Position numbers and translations under genes: made by a program. This document shows, in pieces, positions 35,340-43,096 of a stretch of DNA of 64,000 nt. Under the pieces are notes generated by a model. That model worked only from the letters and a program-made list of their open reading frames with translations. It searched no databases and was not told where the DNA came from. Positions within the stretch are counted from its first letter, which is position 1. Every line of letters begins with the position of its first letter. This DNA is from Paraburkholderia elongata (GTDB lineage: Bacteria; Pseudomonadota; Gammaproteobacteria; Burkholderiales; Burkholderiaceae). Location: NCBI RefSeq assembly GCF_013177735.1, contig NZ_WOEZ01000040.1:62001-126000 (forward strand), in the 5' to 3' direction.

Positions 35340-35759
35340 TTAGCGCACGTAGATGGTGGGACCTGCCGGATTGGTCGGCAGGAACACTTCGGAATGCGCG
35401 CCATTGCGGTCGATGATGATCGAGCGGGCGCGGACTTCGGAGAGTTTGGCGCCTTGCATGAGCGCGCTGCCGAGCGACACCGCATGCGGCGGTTCGCCGC
35501 CGACGCTGACGATGGCCGCGGCGCCTTCCCGCAAAGCGAGGATGCCGAACAGATGCACGTCCTGGTTGGCGTTGCGGGTGAGTTGGCCGCCGAACAGCGT
35601 GGCAGCTTGTTCGGTCGAGACCTGCGCATGGGCGGCGGCAGCGGGCAACGGCGCGCCGGACATCGTGGAAAGCGTGATGACCCAGTAGGTCAGCGTCGCG
35701 CAAAACACGGCGAACAGTGCGAGCGACAGAAGGCGGATTTGAATGGCGTTCATGCGCAT
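35340..35759 (-). CDS. gspC: Type II secretion protein GspC, encoded in reverse orientation
   Basis: 139 residues from MRMNAIQIRLLSLALFAVFC; one transmembrane segment at about 8-30, then an HR-type periplasmic domain (ATLFGGQL, LFGILALREGAAAIVSVGG). There is no PDZ domain at the C-terminus, so it is a short form of GspC, which connects the inner-membrane platform to the secretin. It lies on the opposite strand between gspF and gspG. Another ATG two codons later is equally possible. Neither start has a clear ribosome site. Confidence 0.87.
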   Translation of the reverse strand: MRMNAIQIRLLSLALFAVFCATLTYWVITLSTMSGAPLPAAAAHAQVSTEQAATLFGGQLTRNANQDVHLFGILALREGAAAIVSVGGEPPHAVSLGSALMQGAKLSEVRARSIIIDRNGAHSEVFLPTNPAGPTIYVR

Positions 35760-35806
35760 ATTGTACGGACTATTGTGAAAATTGCGTTGGGGGAAAGTGC
35801 CCCTAA

Positions 35807-35825
35807 CCTGGCGCTTCGCGCCAGG
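35807..35825. terminator. Hairpin CCTGGCGC-TTC-GCGCCAGG upstream of gspC and gspG
   Basis: A perfect 8-bp stem with a 3-base loop in the divergent gap between gspC and gspG, embedded in a C- and G-run region. It resembles short repeats common in Burkholderia gaps. The role is uncertain; there is no T-run. Confidence 0.4.
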
Positions 35826-36016
35826 CCCCCGAGGGGAGGCGATCCCCCAAGGGGACTTCCTGCGGAGCGAAAACTTGGGGCGGCCCGGCGTTTTCTCGCA
35901 ACCCTTCAAGACCATGACATTAAAATGACCGGCCGGGCGTGTTCAATGGCACCCTGATTGGCTGACACGCGAATCCCGCCCGATCGAAAATTTCACCTGA
36001 AAAGAGGTAGCAAGCT

Positions 36017-36481
36017 ATGCAACTGTCGACCACTCGACGTATTGAAATCGCGGGTCCGCGCAGCCGTCGTCAGCGCGGTTTCACGCTGATTGAAATCATG
36101 GTCGTGATCGCGATTCTGGGCATTCTGGCCGCGTTGATCGTGCCGAAAATCATGAGCCGTCCGGACGAAGCGCGGCGCGTGGCCGCCAAGCAGGACATCG
36201 GCACGGTGATGCAGGCGCTGAAACTCTACCGTCTCGACAACGGCCGTTATCCGACTCAGGAGCAAGGCCTGCGTTCGCTGATCGAAAAGCCGACCACGGA
36301 TCCGGTGCCGAACAACTGGAAGGATGGCGGTTACCTCGAACGCCTGCCCAACGATCCGTGGGGTAATACCTATCAGTATCTGAACCCGGGCGTGCACGGC
36401 GAAATCGACGTGTTCAGCTATGGCGCGGACGGTAAAGCGGGCGGCGAAGGCAACGACGCCGACATAGGTTCGTGGCAGTAG
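36017..36481 (+). CDS. gspG: Type II secretion major pseudopilin GspG
   Basis: 154 residues. The prepilin peptidase site is [13 protein letters not shown] (cut after Gly21; Glu26 at +5). The mature protein carries the GspG calcium-loop region ([13 protein letters not shown]) and ends [11 protein letters not shown]. It polymerises into the periplasmic pseudopilus. A good AGAGGTAG ribosome site precedes the ATG. It is the first gene of the gspGHIJKLMN unit. Confidence 0.97.
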   Translation: MQLSTTRRIEIAGPRSRRQRGFTLIEIMVVIAILGILAALIVPKIMSRPDEARRVAAKQDIGTVMQALKLYRLDNGRYPTQEQGLRSLIEKPTTDPVPNNWKDGGYLERLPNDPWGNTYQYLNPGVHGEIDVFSYGADGKAGGEGNDADIGSWQ

Positions 36482-36627
36482 GTTGGTAGTTCAGTCGTTT
36501 TTTAGTAGTTTATTAAGCGCCGTTGATTGTCGGGCGCGCCGGATCGCCCTGCTCTTTGGCGATCCACCGCGCGTCTTATCGACTCATTGTTTTTCTGATC
36601 TTTAGTTGATCGTTCGTGGCCGGCACT

Positions 36628-37197
36628 ATGCGACTGTCCGCTTGCAAGTCCCGTGTGGACACTCCGTGTACGGCGCCGCTGCCGGGCACGGCGTGCGCCG
36701 GCGCGCGCGCGCCTGGCGCACGTGGTTTCAGCGCAGGCCGCCCGAAGCGTGCGGCGGGTTTCACGCTGCTGGAAATGATGGTGGTGCTGGTGATCGCGGG
36801 CATTCTGGTATCGCTGACAGCGCTGACGATGACCCGCAACCCGCGCACCGATCTGAACGAAGAAGCGCAGCGTCTCGCGCTGCTGTTCGAATCGGCCGGC
36901 GACGAAGCCCAGGTGCGCGCACGGCCGATCGCATGGCAACCGCTCGACGGCGGCTTTCGTTTCGATCTGCGCACTGAAGACGGCTGGCGTCCGCTGCGTG
37001 ACGATCTGCTCGGGCCGCGCAACTGGGAAGGTGGTGTGACCGGCGTCACGATCGATTACCCCGGCTCGGATTCGCACCCGAGCCGTGTCGTGTTCGGCAC
37101 CGAAGCGATCGACGTGCCTGTGCAGATCACGCTGTTTTCGGCGGCGGGGCGCGCGACGATCGTCGGCACCGGCAATGGCCGCTATGAGGTGCACTGA
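36628..37197 (+). CDS. gspH: Type II secretion minor pseudopilin GspH, long leader
   Basis: 189 residues from the ATG at 36628. The prepilin site is KRAAG/FTLLEMMVV (cut after Gly44; Glu49 at +5). The leader of 44 residues is unusually long and arginine/alanine-rich; a GTG at 36616 would extend it by four, and I see no internal start. The rest fits the GspH beta-sandwich. It is a minor subunit of the pseudopilus and ends one base before gspI starts. Confidence 0.9.
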   Translation: MRLSACKSRVDTPCTAPLPGTACAGARAPGARGFSAGRPKRAAGFTLLEMMVVLVIAGILVSLTALTMTRNPRTDLNEEAQRLALLFESAGDEAQVRARPIAWQPLDGGFRFDLRTEDGWRPLRDDLLGPRNWEGGVTGVTIDYPGSDSHPSRVVFGTEAIDVPVQITLFSAAGRATIVGTGNGRYEVH

Positions 37198-37198
37198 G

Positions 37199-37603
37199 AT
37201 GCGTCGTTGCAGGGACATGGGAGCGCGCGTTTCGCAGCGCGGTTTTACGATGATCGAAGTGCTGGTGGCGCTGGCGATCATTGCGATTGCATTGGCGGCG
37301 TCGTTGCGCGCGGTCGGGAGTCTGGCGAGCGGCGAAGCCGATTTGCATCAACGGCTACTGGCGGGATGGAGCGCGGACAATACGCTGGCGCAATTGCATT
37401 TGACGCATGGCTGGCCGAATGTCGGCTCGACGAGTTTTGACTGCTCACAGGGCAATTTGCAGTTGATCTGTACCGAGCAAGTGACGGCGACGCCGAATCC
37501 GGTGTTTCGTCGAGTCGAAGTGGTGGTGACGATGCCTGGGCGTTCCGGCAATCTTGCCCAGATGGTCACGGTGGTCGCGAATGAAAACAACCGCTCGCTC
37601 TAA
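37199..37603 (+). CDS. gspI: Type II secretion minor pseudopilin GspI
   Basis: 134 residues beginning MRRCRDMGARVSQRG/FTMIEVLVALAI, with the cut after Gly15 and Glu20 at +5. The length and the C-terminal VVTMPGRSGNLAQMVTVV segment fit GspI, the initiator of the tip complex with GspJ and GspK. It overlaps the start of gspJ by 23 bases. Confidence 0.95.
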   Translation: MRRCRDMGARVSQRGFTMIEVLVALAIIAIALAASLRAVGSLASGEADLHQRLLAGWSADNTLAQLHLTHGWPNVGSTSFDCSQGNLQLICTEQVTATPNPVFRRVEVVVTMPGRSGNLAQMVTVVANENNRSL

Positions 37604-38258
37604 GCGCCGCGGCCGATCGGGCGCGTGTGGTTTCACGCTGATCGAGTTGCTGGTCGCGATTGCGATCATGGCGGTGATTGCCGTGCTGTCGTGGCGCGGG
37701 CTGGACCAGATCATTCGCGGCCGGCAGACGATTACGAATGCGATGGAAGACGAGCGCGTCTTTGCGCAGCTATTCGACCAGATGCGGATCGACGCGCGCC
37801 AGGCCGCGTCGGATGATGAGTCCGGACAGGCGGCAGTGTCGGTCAGCGGCAGCGTGCTGCAGATCGTGCGGCAGATGGTGTTGCCGGGGACGGCGCCGCG
37901 TTTGCAGGTGGTGAGGTATCGCGTGTCCGAGGGGCGTGTGGTTCGGTATGCGTCGCCGCCGTTGGCGAATGTGGGCGAGTTGCGGAGCGCGCTGCGCGTT
38001 GGCGAGGGAGATGGCTGGACGGCGGTGCCTTTGATGGGGGGCGTCGGTGCTATTTCTGCTCGTCTTTATGTGCCGAAGGTTGGCTGGACCACGCAGATGA
38101 AGGATGTGCAGAGTGCGATTACGGAGAACGACAATAATTTGAAGGTGCCCCAGTTGGGGAATGCGCCGCTGCCGCGGTCGGTGACTGGGCTGGAAGTAAG
38201 TGTTGGGGCTAAGTCGTTGGCGCGGTCTATTACGCGGGTTTTTCTCGTCGGAGAATGA
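37581..38258 (+). CDS. gspJ: Type II secretion minor pseudopilin GspJ
   Basis: 225 residues from MKTTARSKRRGRSGACG/FTLIELLVAI, with the cut after Gly17 and Glu22 at +5. RGLDQIIRGR and the C-terminal LARSITRVFLVGE are typical of GspJ. Its 3' third is G/T-rich on the coding strand and poor in C, unlike its 5' part, matching the left wing of repeat copy B. The stop overlaps the gspK start. Confidence 0.95.
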   Translation: MKTTARSKRRGRSGACGFTLIELLVAIAIMAVIAVLSWRGLDQIIRGRQTITNAMEDERVFAQLFDQMRIDARQAASDDESGQAAVSVSGSVLQIVRQMVLPGTAPRLQVVRYRVSEGRVVRYASPPLANVGELRSALRVGEGDGWTAVPLMGGVGAISARLYVPKVGWTTQMKDVQSAITENDNNLKVPQLGNAPLPRSVTGLEVSVGAKSLARSITRVFLVGE

Positions 38259-40120
38259 ATATGAAGTTCTCTTTTTTGTCTCCGCGACGCTCTGGGTTTT
38301 CGGTGTTGTTGTTGTCTCCGCGACGCTTTGTGTCTGGGCGCCTGCGGCGGTGCCTTTCGTTCGGTTCTTTGCCTGCTCGGCGTGCTTGTCTGCGCTCTTG
38401 TGGCGTTGGCCTTTCCTTGTTTTCTTATCGGTCTATTAGCGTCGCCCCTGTGCGGGGCAGGCACCTACTTTTCTTTGCCGCCGCAAAGAAAAGTAGGCAA
38501 AAGAAAGCGGCTCAAACCGCTAATGCTAAGCGGGTCCCCCGCACATCTAACGGTAGTGGTGCATCTGGAATCCGTGCCCTCGCACACTTCGCATCAGTGA
38601 CAAGGCAGTCATCCGTTCCGGCGGCGCTGCGCGCGCCGAGCGGCACATCACAAAAAACGCCTGGTGCTTCAGACGCACACGCAGAAGCATCTGCCGAAAA
38701 GTTGGTTGGGCGTTTCGCCGAGGCGAAGCCGACGGCCCCCACTCACCTCCAACGAAGCCACTGGTTTTCGAGGCAGACCCTTCCGGCGAGCGCGGAGCGC
38801 GAGGCGGGAAGTATGACTGCCTTGTCACTTCGGGTTGAGGATATGGGGGCACAGATTCCAGATGCACCACTGCCCCCTCCAAGCCAGGGGACCCGCTTAA
38901 GAGTTGGCGGTTTGAGCTGCTTTCTTTTGCCTACTTTTCTTTGCAGCAGGCAAAGAAAAGTAGGTGCCCCCCCGCACAGGGGGAACGCTAATAAACCAAT
39001 AACAAAACAAGGAAAGGCCAACGCCGCAGGCACACAGACAAAACAGCAACCGCAGGCAAACCAACACGGCGCAGCAATCATCAGCGCCCTACTAGTAGTC
39101 GCGCTATCAGCGATATTAGTATCGGGCATGCTCTGGCGCCAGCAAGTCCAAATCCGAAGGATAGAAAACCAGCGCCTCCTATCCCAGGCGCAATGGGTCG
39201 CCCGCGGCGCGCTGGACTGGACGCGCCTGATCCTCCGCTCTGAGGGCGACACCTCAGCAGGCATCACCTACCTGGGCGGCCTATGGGGCGTCCCCATTGC
39301 CAAAACACGCCTATCGGATTTCCTCGGCCAGATCGGCGAAGTAAGAGCAGAACAAGGCCACGAAACCTACCTCTCAGGTTCAATCGAAGACGCCCAGTCG
39401 AAATTCAACCTCCGCAATCTGGTCTCGAGCCCAGCTCCCGGCGTCATGCAACTGGACACGGAACAGATCGGCGCCTATCAGCGCCTGCTCGTGTCCCTCG
39501 GCGTAAACAGCCAACTGGCGAAAGCCACCGCCGTGCAGGTTCGCACGAGTCTCGCTCAATCGGCGACACGTTTCCAGACAGTCACGTCCACCACGGGCTC
39601 GACGGCGACCCCGATCACCGCGGGCGGCGGCGCCACCGGCGGCAGCTTCACCGACAAACCCGGTATCGAAGACGGCGACGACAACGCGGCAGTCGCGCCG
39701 CTGCAAATGACCAGCGTCGATTCGCTGCTCGATATCCCCGGCTATACGCCGGAAATCGTCGCGCGCTTGCGGCCGTTCGTCACCGTGCTGCCGACGGTGT
39801 CGGCGGTCAACATGAATACGGCCTCCGCCGAAGTCATCGCGGCGATCGTGCCGGGAATGAGCCTGTCCGCCGCGCAAGCCTTTGTCGCGCGTCGGCAGAC
39901 AGTGTTTTTCCATAACGTCAGCGATGTGCAACTCGCCTTGCGCGGTGCCGGCGTACAGTCGGTCTCGATCGACTCGAGTGAAATGGACGTCAACACGAAC
40001 TACTTTCTGATCCACGGCCGTGTGCAGCACGAACGCGCGGAAGTGGACCGCACGACCCTCGTCTATCGCGACGCATTGACTCACACTACGCGTATCGTGC
40101 GGGTACAAGACCAACTATGA
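38255..40120 (+). CDS. gspK: Type II secretion minor pseudopilin GspK with repeat element fused into its leader
   Basis: The frame opens at an ATG overlapping the gspJ stop and runs 621 residues. Only the part from about residue 267 on is GspK: the leader end QANQHG is followed by the mature start AAIISALLVVALSAILVSG (cut expected after Gly272), and later come the GspK motifs SKFNLRNLV and VNMNTASAEVIAAI. Residues 1-271 are translated from repeat copy B, which is inserted between the start codon and the cleavage site without an in-frame stop. No ATG or GTG lies close to the cleavage site; TTG codons at about 38911-38931 and ATGs at about 38813 and 38843 are possible internal starts. GspK normally caps the pseudopilus. 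Confidence 0.85.
   Translation: MNMKFSFLSPRRSGFSVLLLSPRRFVSGRLRRCLSFGSLPARRACLRSCGVGLSLFSYRSISVAPVRGRHLLFFAAAKKSRQKKAAQTANAKRVPRTSNGSGASGIRALAHFASVTRQSSVPAALRAPSGTSQKTPGASDAHAEASAEKLVGRFAEAKPTAPTHLQRSHWFSRQTLPASAEREAGSMTALSLRVEDMGAQIPDAPLPPPSQGTRLRVGGLSCFLLPTFLCSRQRKVGAPPHRGNANKPITKQGKANAAGTQTKQQPQANQHGAAIISALLVVALSAILVSGMLWRQQVQIRRIENQRLLSQAQWVARGALDWTRLILRSEGDTSAGITYLGGLWGVPIAKTRLSDFLGQIGEVRAEQGHETYLSGSIEDAQSKFNLRNLVSSPAPGVMQLDTEQIGAYQRLLVSLGVNSQLAKATAVQVRTSLAQSATRFQTVTSTTGSTATPITAGGGATGGSFTDKPGIEDGDDNAAVAPLQMTSVDSLLDIPGYTPEIVARLRPFVTVLPTVSAVNMNTASAEVIAAIVPGMSLSAAQAFVARRQTVFFHNVSDVQLALRGAGVQSVSIDSSEMDVNTNYFLIHGRVQHERAEVDRTTLVYRDALTHTTRIVRVQDQL
38366..39063. repeat. Full copy B of the dispersed inverted-arm element, inside the gspK 5' region
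   Basis: Left arm from about 38366 (clearest from GGCGTTGGCCTTTCC at 38402) to about 38610. The inverted right arm runs from about 38822 to 39063. The internal stem reads CCTACTTTTCTTTGC/GCAAAGAAAAGTAGG in the left arm. Landmarks shared with copy A include TTAGCGTCGCCCCTGTGCGG, AAGCGGGTCCCC and GCATCTGGAATC, and the core (GAGGCGAAGCCGA, GGCAGACC) is also related. The right arm is less well conserved. Confidence 0.85.
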
Positions 40121-40148
40121 ATAACGCCTTTCCCAGAGAGAGTGGCCT

Positions 40149-41570
40149 TTGAGCACGCTGATCGTTCTATTGCCGCCGCGTGATCCGGCGGTGCCATCGC
40201 AGGAATGGCAACTGCCGGAGCTGCCGTTCGTGCTGCTCGACAAGTCGGGCCGCACCCAGCGCGCGGGCCGCTCGGCGCTCGCGCTGTTGCCGCGCGCCTC
40301 GTCGACAGTGCTGATGGTCGCCGCCCGCGACCTGCTGATGATGCCCGCCAAGCTGCCGCCATTGCGCGGCCCGCGGCTGCGTCAGGCATTGCCGAATATC
40401 GTCGAGGATCAGTTGATCCAGGACCCGCAAACCTGTCACATCGCCGTCGACCCGCAACCGCTCACGGGCGGCCGGCAGTTGCTTGCGATCATCGACCGCG
40501 GCTGGTTCCGCTTCATCTGCGAGGCCTTTGCCGCAGCCGGGCATCGCAGCCTGCGCGCCGTACCGGTCACGCGCTGTCTGCCGCAAGCCGCCGCGCTAAA
40601 CACACCCGCCGAAGTCGCGGAAATGGTCAACGCGGGCGAGCCAGTCATGGCGGGCCCCGCGACCCGGGCGACGGCCCCGCCCGGGGTGGCTCCGGGGGGG
40701 GCGCCCGGCGTCCCGCCGGCGGTGTCGGACGGAGCGGGCCGTGGCGCAGCCGTCATCCAGACCGCGCCCGCGTTACTGCTTGAAGGCGCGGTCGAAAGCG
40801 CGGTGGTCAACGGTGCGCCACGCGTCGAACTGGCTATCGCGCGCGGCGTGCAAGGCGAGGGGCTGGCGGTGCCGGCTAATGCCGTGAACGCGACGCTCAG
40901 CGCGCTCGCCGGCGCAGCGCCGGTCTCGCTGTACATGCTAACCGAGGTGTCCGGCAACGAGCCGAGTCTCGCCGCAACCAGTCCGGCGAAGCTTGCCGCC
41001 TACGTGCACGGGGCCAGCCCGTTGCCGTTCGAGCAACTCGCGCGCCGCGCGCTGGCGTGCCGCTTCGACCTGTGTCAGTTCGAATTTGCCTCGCAACCGT
41101 GGCGGCTCGACCGCGCGACGCTGCGGCGTCTGCGCCTGCCGGTCATGCTGGCGGTCGCCGCGCTGGTGATCGCGATTGTCGGCGCGAACGTGCAGTGGCT
41201 GATGCTCTCGCGTCAGCGCGACGCGATCAACACGCAGATGACCGAGCTGCTCCTCAACGCCTTCCCCAAGACGACGGTCGTGCTCGATGCGCCCGATCAG
41301 ATGTCGCGCCAGTTGCAGCAGTTGCGGGTGGCGGCGGGTGAACTGTCGCCGGACGATTTCCTGTCGCTCGCCGATGGCCTCGCGCGTTCGTTGGCGCCGG
41401 TGCCGGTCAACGGCATCGCCGCGCTCGACTATCACGACCGGCGGCTCGACGTGACCTTCAAGCCCGAGGTGAAACTCGATGCCGATTTCGCCAAACGTCT
41501 CGCACGCAACGGCCTGACCGGCGCGATCGACAGCAACACCGGCAAGTGGACCATCAGGAACGGACAATGA
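40149..41570 (+). CDS. gspL: Type II secretion inner-membrane protein GspL
   Basis: 473 residues starting with a TTG (MSTLIVLLPPRDPAVPS), with an AGAGAGTGG run ahead of it. It has an actin-like cytoplasmic domain, an alanine/proline/glycine-rich insert near residues 170-205, a transmembrane segment near 330-352 (LPVMLAVAALVIAIVGANVQW) and a periplasmic ferredoxin-like domain. It anchors the GspE ATPase to the platform. The stop overlaps the gspM ATG. Confidence 0.94.
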   Translation: MSTLIVLLPPRDPAVPSQEWQLPELPFVLLDKSGRTQRAGRSALALLPRASSTVLMVAARDLLMMPAKLPPLRGPRLRQALPNIVEDQLIQDPQTCHIAVDPQPLTGGRQLLAIIDRGWFRFICEAFAAAGHRSLRAVPVTRCLPQAAALNTPAEVAEMVNAGEPVMAGPATRATAPPGVAPGGAPGVPPAVSDGAGRGAAVIQTAPALLLEGAVESAVVNGAPRVELAIARGVQGEGLAVPANAVNATLSALAGAAPVSLYMLTEVSGNEPSLAATSPAKLAAYVHGASPLPFEQLARRALACRFDLCQFEFASQPWRLDRATLRRLRLPVMLAVAALVIAIVGANVQWLMLSRQRDAINTQMTELLLNAFPKTTVVLDAPDQMSRQLQQLRVAAGELSPDDFLSLADGLARSLAPVPVNGIAALDYHDRRLDVTFKPEVKLDADFAKRLARNGLTGAIDSNTGKWTIRNGQ

Positions 41571-42070
41571 AAGCCGAACTCGCCCAAAGCTGGGCTGGAT
41601 TCTGGGACCAACGCACCGAGCGCGAAAAAACGCTGCTGGCGTGGGGTGGCGGAGTGCTGGCGGTGGTGATCGCGTGGTCGGTGCTGTGGGCGCCGGCGCA
41701 GGATGGCCGCGCGCATCTGCGTCAATCGTTGCCCACCTTGCAGCGTCAATTGGCGCAGATGACCGCGCAGGCTAATGAAGCGCGCCAGCTCTCCGCCGCG
41801 GCTCAGGGTGTCGCGCCGACGGGCGCTGCGCTGAAAGATGCGCTTACTGCCTCGCTCAGCGATCACGGCCTGGCCGCGACCCAGGTGCAGGTGATCGGTA
41901 ACGCGGTGCAGATTCAGATGAAGAACGCGTCGTTCCCCGCATGGACGAGCTGGGTCGACGACGCGCGCAAGCAGTTCAAGGTGCAGGTCGCCGAGGCGCA
42001 CGTGACGGCGCTCAAGGAAGACGGCCAGGTCGATCTGACGGCGTCGTTGCAGCCGTCTACCGCGAAATGA
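41567..42070 (+). CDS. gspM: Type II secretion inner-membrane protein GspM
   Basis: 167 residues from MKAELAQSWAGFWDQRTEREKTLL, with one transmembrane segment (about 27-45) and a periplasmic domain rich in Gln/Ala helices. The start overlaps the gspL stop in an ATGA; an earlier in-frame GTG at 41546 is less likely. It partners GspL. Confidence 0.94.
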   Translation: MKAELAQSWAGFWDQRTEREKTLLAWGGGVLAVVIAWSVLWAPAQDGRAHLRQSLPTLQRQLAQMTAQANEARQLSAAAQGVAPTGAALKDALTASLSDHGLAATQVQVIGNAVQIQMKNASFPAWTSWVDDARKQFKVQVAEAHVTALKEDGQVDLTASLQPSTAK

Positions 42071-42092
42071 CCGCGCCGTTACAGGATCTCGC

Positions 42093-42872
42093 ATGACTCA
42101 CTGGATGCGGCGCCTGCGCGTCGCGCTACCCTGGCTAGCGGTCGCGGTGCTGGCGAGCGCGGTTGTGATGCTCACGATGCTGCCGGCCGCCTGGATCACG
42201 CAGCAGTTCGCCAAACAGACCCGTGGCCACGTCAATCTCGTCGATCCGGCCGGCTCGCTGTGGCACGGCTCGGCCACGCTGATGCTTGCCGCCGGTTCCG
42301 ACATGAGTGCTGCGACCCTGCTGCCGGGGCGGATCGAATGGCGCACGGCGTTCTGGCCGCTCTTCACCGGCCGCGTGCGGATGATCATGCGGCACAGCGA
42401 AGCGATGCCCGACCCGATCACCGTCGACGTCACCCCGCGCAGCGCCACCGTGACGCCGGGGGCGATGGCGGTGCCGGCTTCGCTGCTGAGCGGCCTCGGC
42501 GCGCCGTTCAATACGCTCGATCTGCAAGGCGACGTGCGCCTCGCATGGTCCGATTGGCGCAGCTTCAATCAGGAGGCGTTCGGCCAGATGACCGTGACCC
42601 TGAACGACGTCAGTTCGCGCGTCTCGCTGGTCAAGCCGCTGGGTTCTTATCGGCTGCTGTTCCAGGCGCAGGGTATGTCGTCCACGCTGGATCTGACGAC
42701 CCTTAAGGGGCCGCTGATGCTGACTGGCAATGGTACGGTGTCGTCAGCCTCGACATCGTTTCACGGGACGGCGAGCGCCGCCCCGGAAGCGCGCGACAAC
42801 CTCGCGGGACTGTTGAATCTGTTGGGGCGGCCAAGCGGACCGGATACGGTCGCGTTGACGTTCGTGCACTGA
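42093..42872 (+). CDS. gspN: Type II secretion protein GspN
   Basis: 259 residues with an N-terminal membrane anchor (residues 10-34) and the GspN signature AGSLWHGSATLML. It is an accessory inner-membrane component of the secretion system, present in a subset of systems. AGGATCTCGC precedes the ATG. It is the last gene of the cluster, and a terminator follows. Confidence 0.93.
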   Translation: MTHWMRRLRVALPWLAVAVLASAVVMLTMLPAAWITQQFAKQTRGHVNLVDPAGSLWHGSATLMLAAGSDMSAATLLPGRIEWRTAFWPLFTGRVRMIMRHSEAMPDPITVDVTPRSATVTPGAMAVPASLLSGLGAPFNTLDLQGDVRLAWSDWRSFNQEAFGQMTVTLNDVSSRVSLVKPLGSYRLLFQAQGMSSTLDLTTLKGPLMLTGNGTVSSASTSFHGTASAAPEARDNLAGLLNLLGRPSGPDTVALTFVH

Positions 42873-42892
42873 GGCGCGGGTTGTAAAAAAAG

Positions 42893-42926
42893 AGGCATGG
42901 CCGCATTGCGCGGCCATGCCTGTTTT
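42893..42926 (+). terminator. Intrinsic terminator of the gsp operon
   Basis: AGGCATGGCCGC (42893-42904) pairs perfectly with 42910-42921 around a 5-base loop and is followed by GTTTTG. A run of A residues precedes the stem, so it may also work on the other strand. Confidence 0.88.
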
Positions 42927-43096
42927 GATTTGCTTTGGCGAGTCGTGCGCCTAGTCCTAGTCCCAGCTTTAGCTTCTGAAATTGCTGGAACCCGCATCAG
43001 TTGTAGGGTTCGGCAATTTTTTAGTAGTCCTATGTAGCCATGTAATTCACATTATCACCTTGATTTTTCGCTCATGCTTTGCTTTTATTCGTGTTC

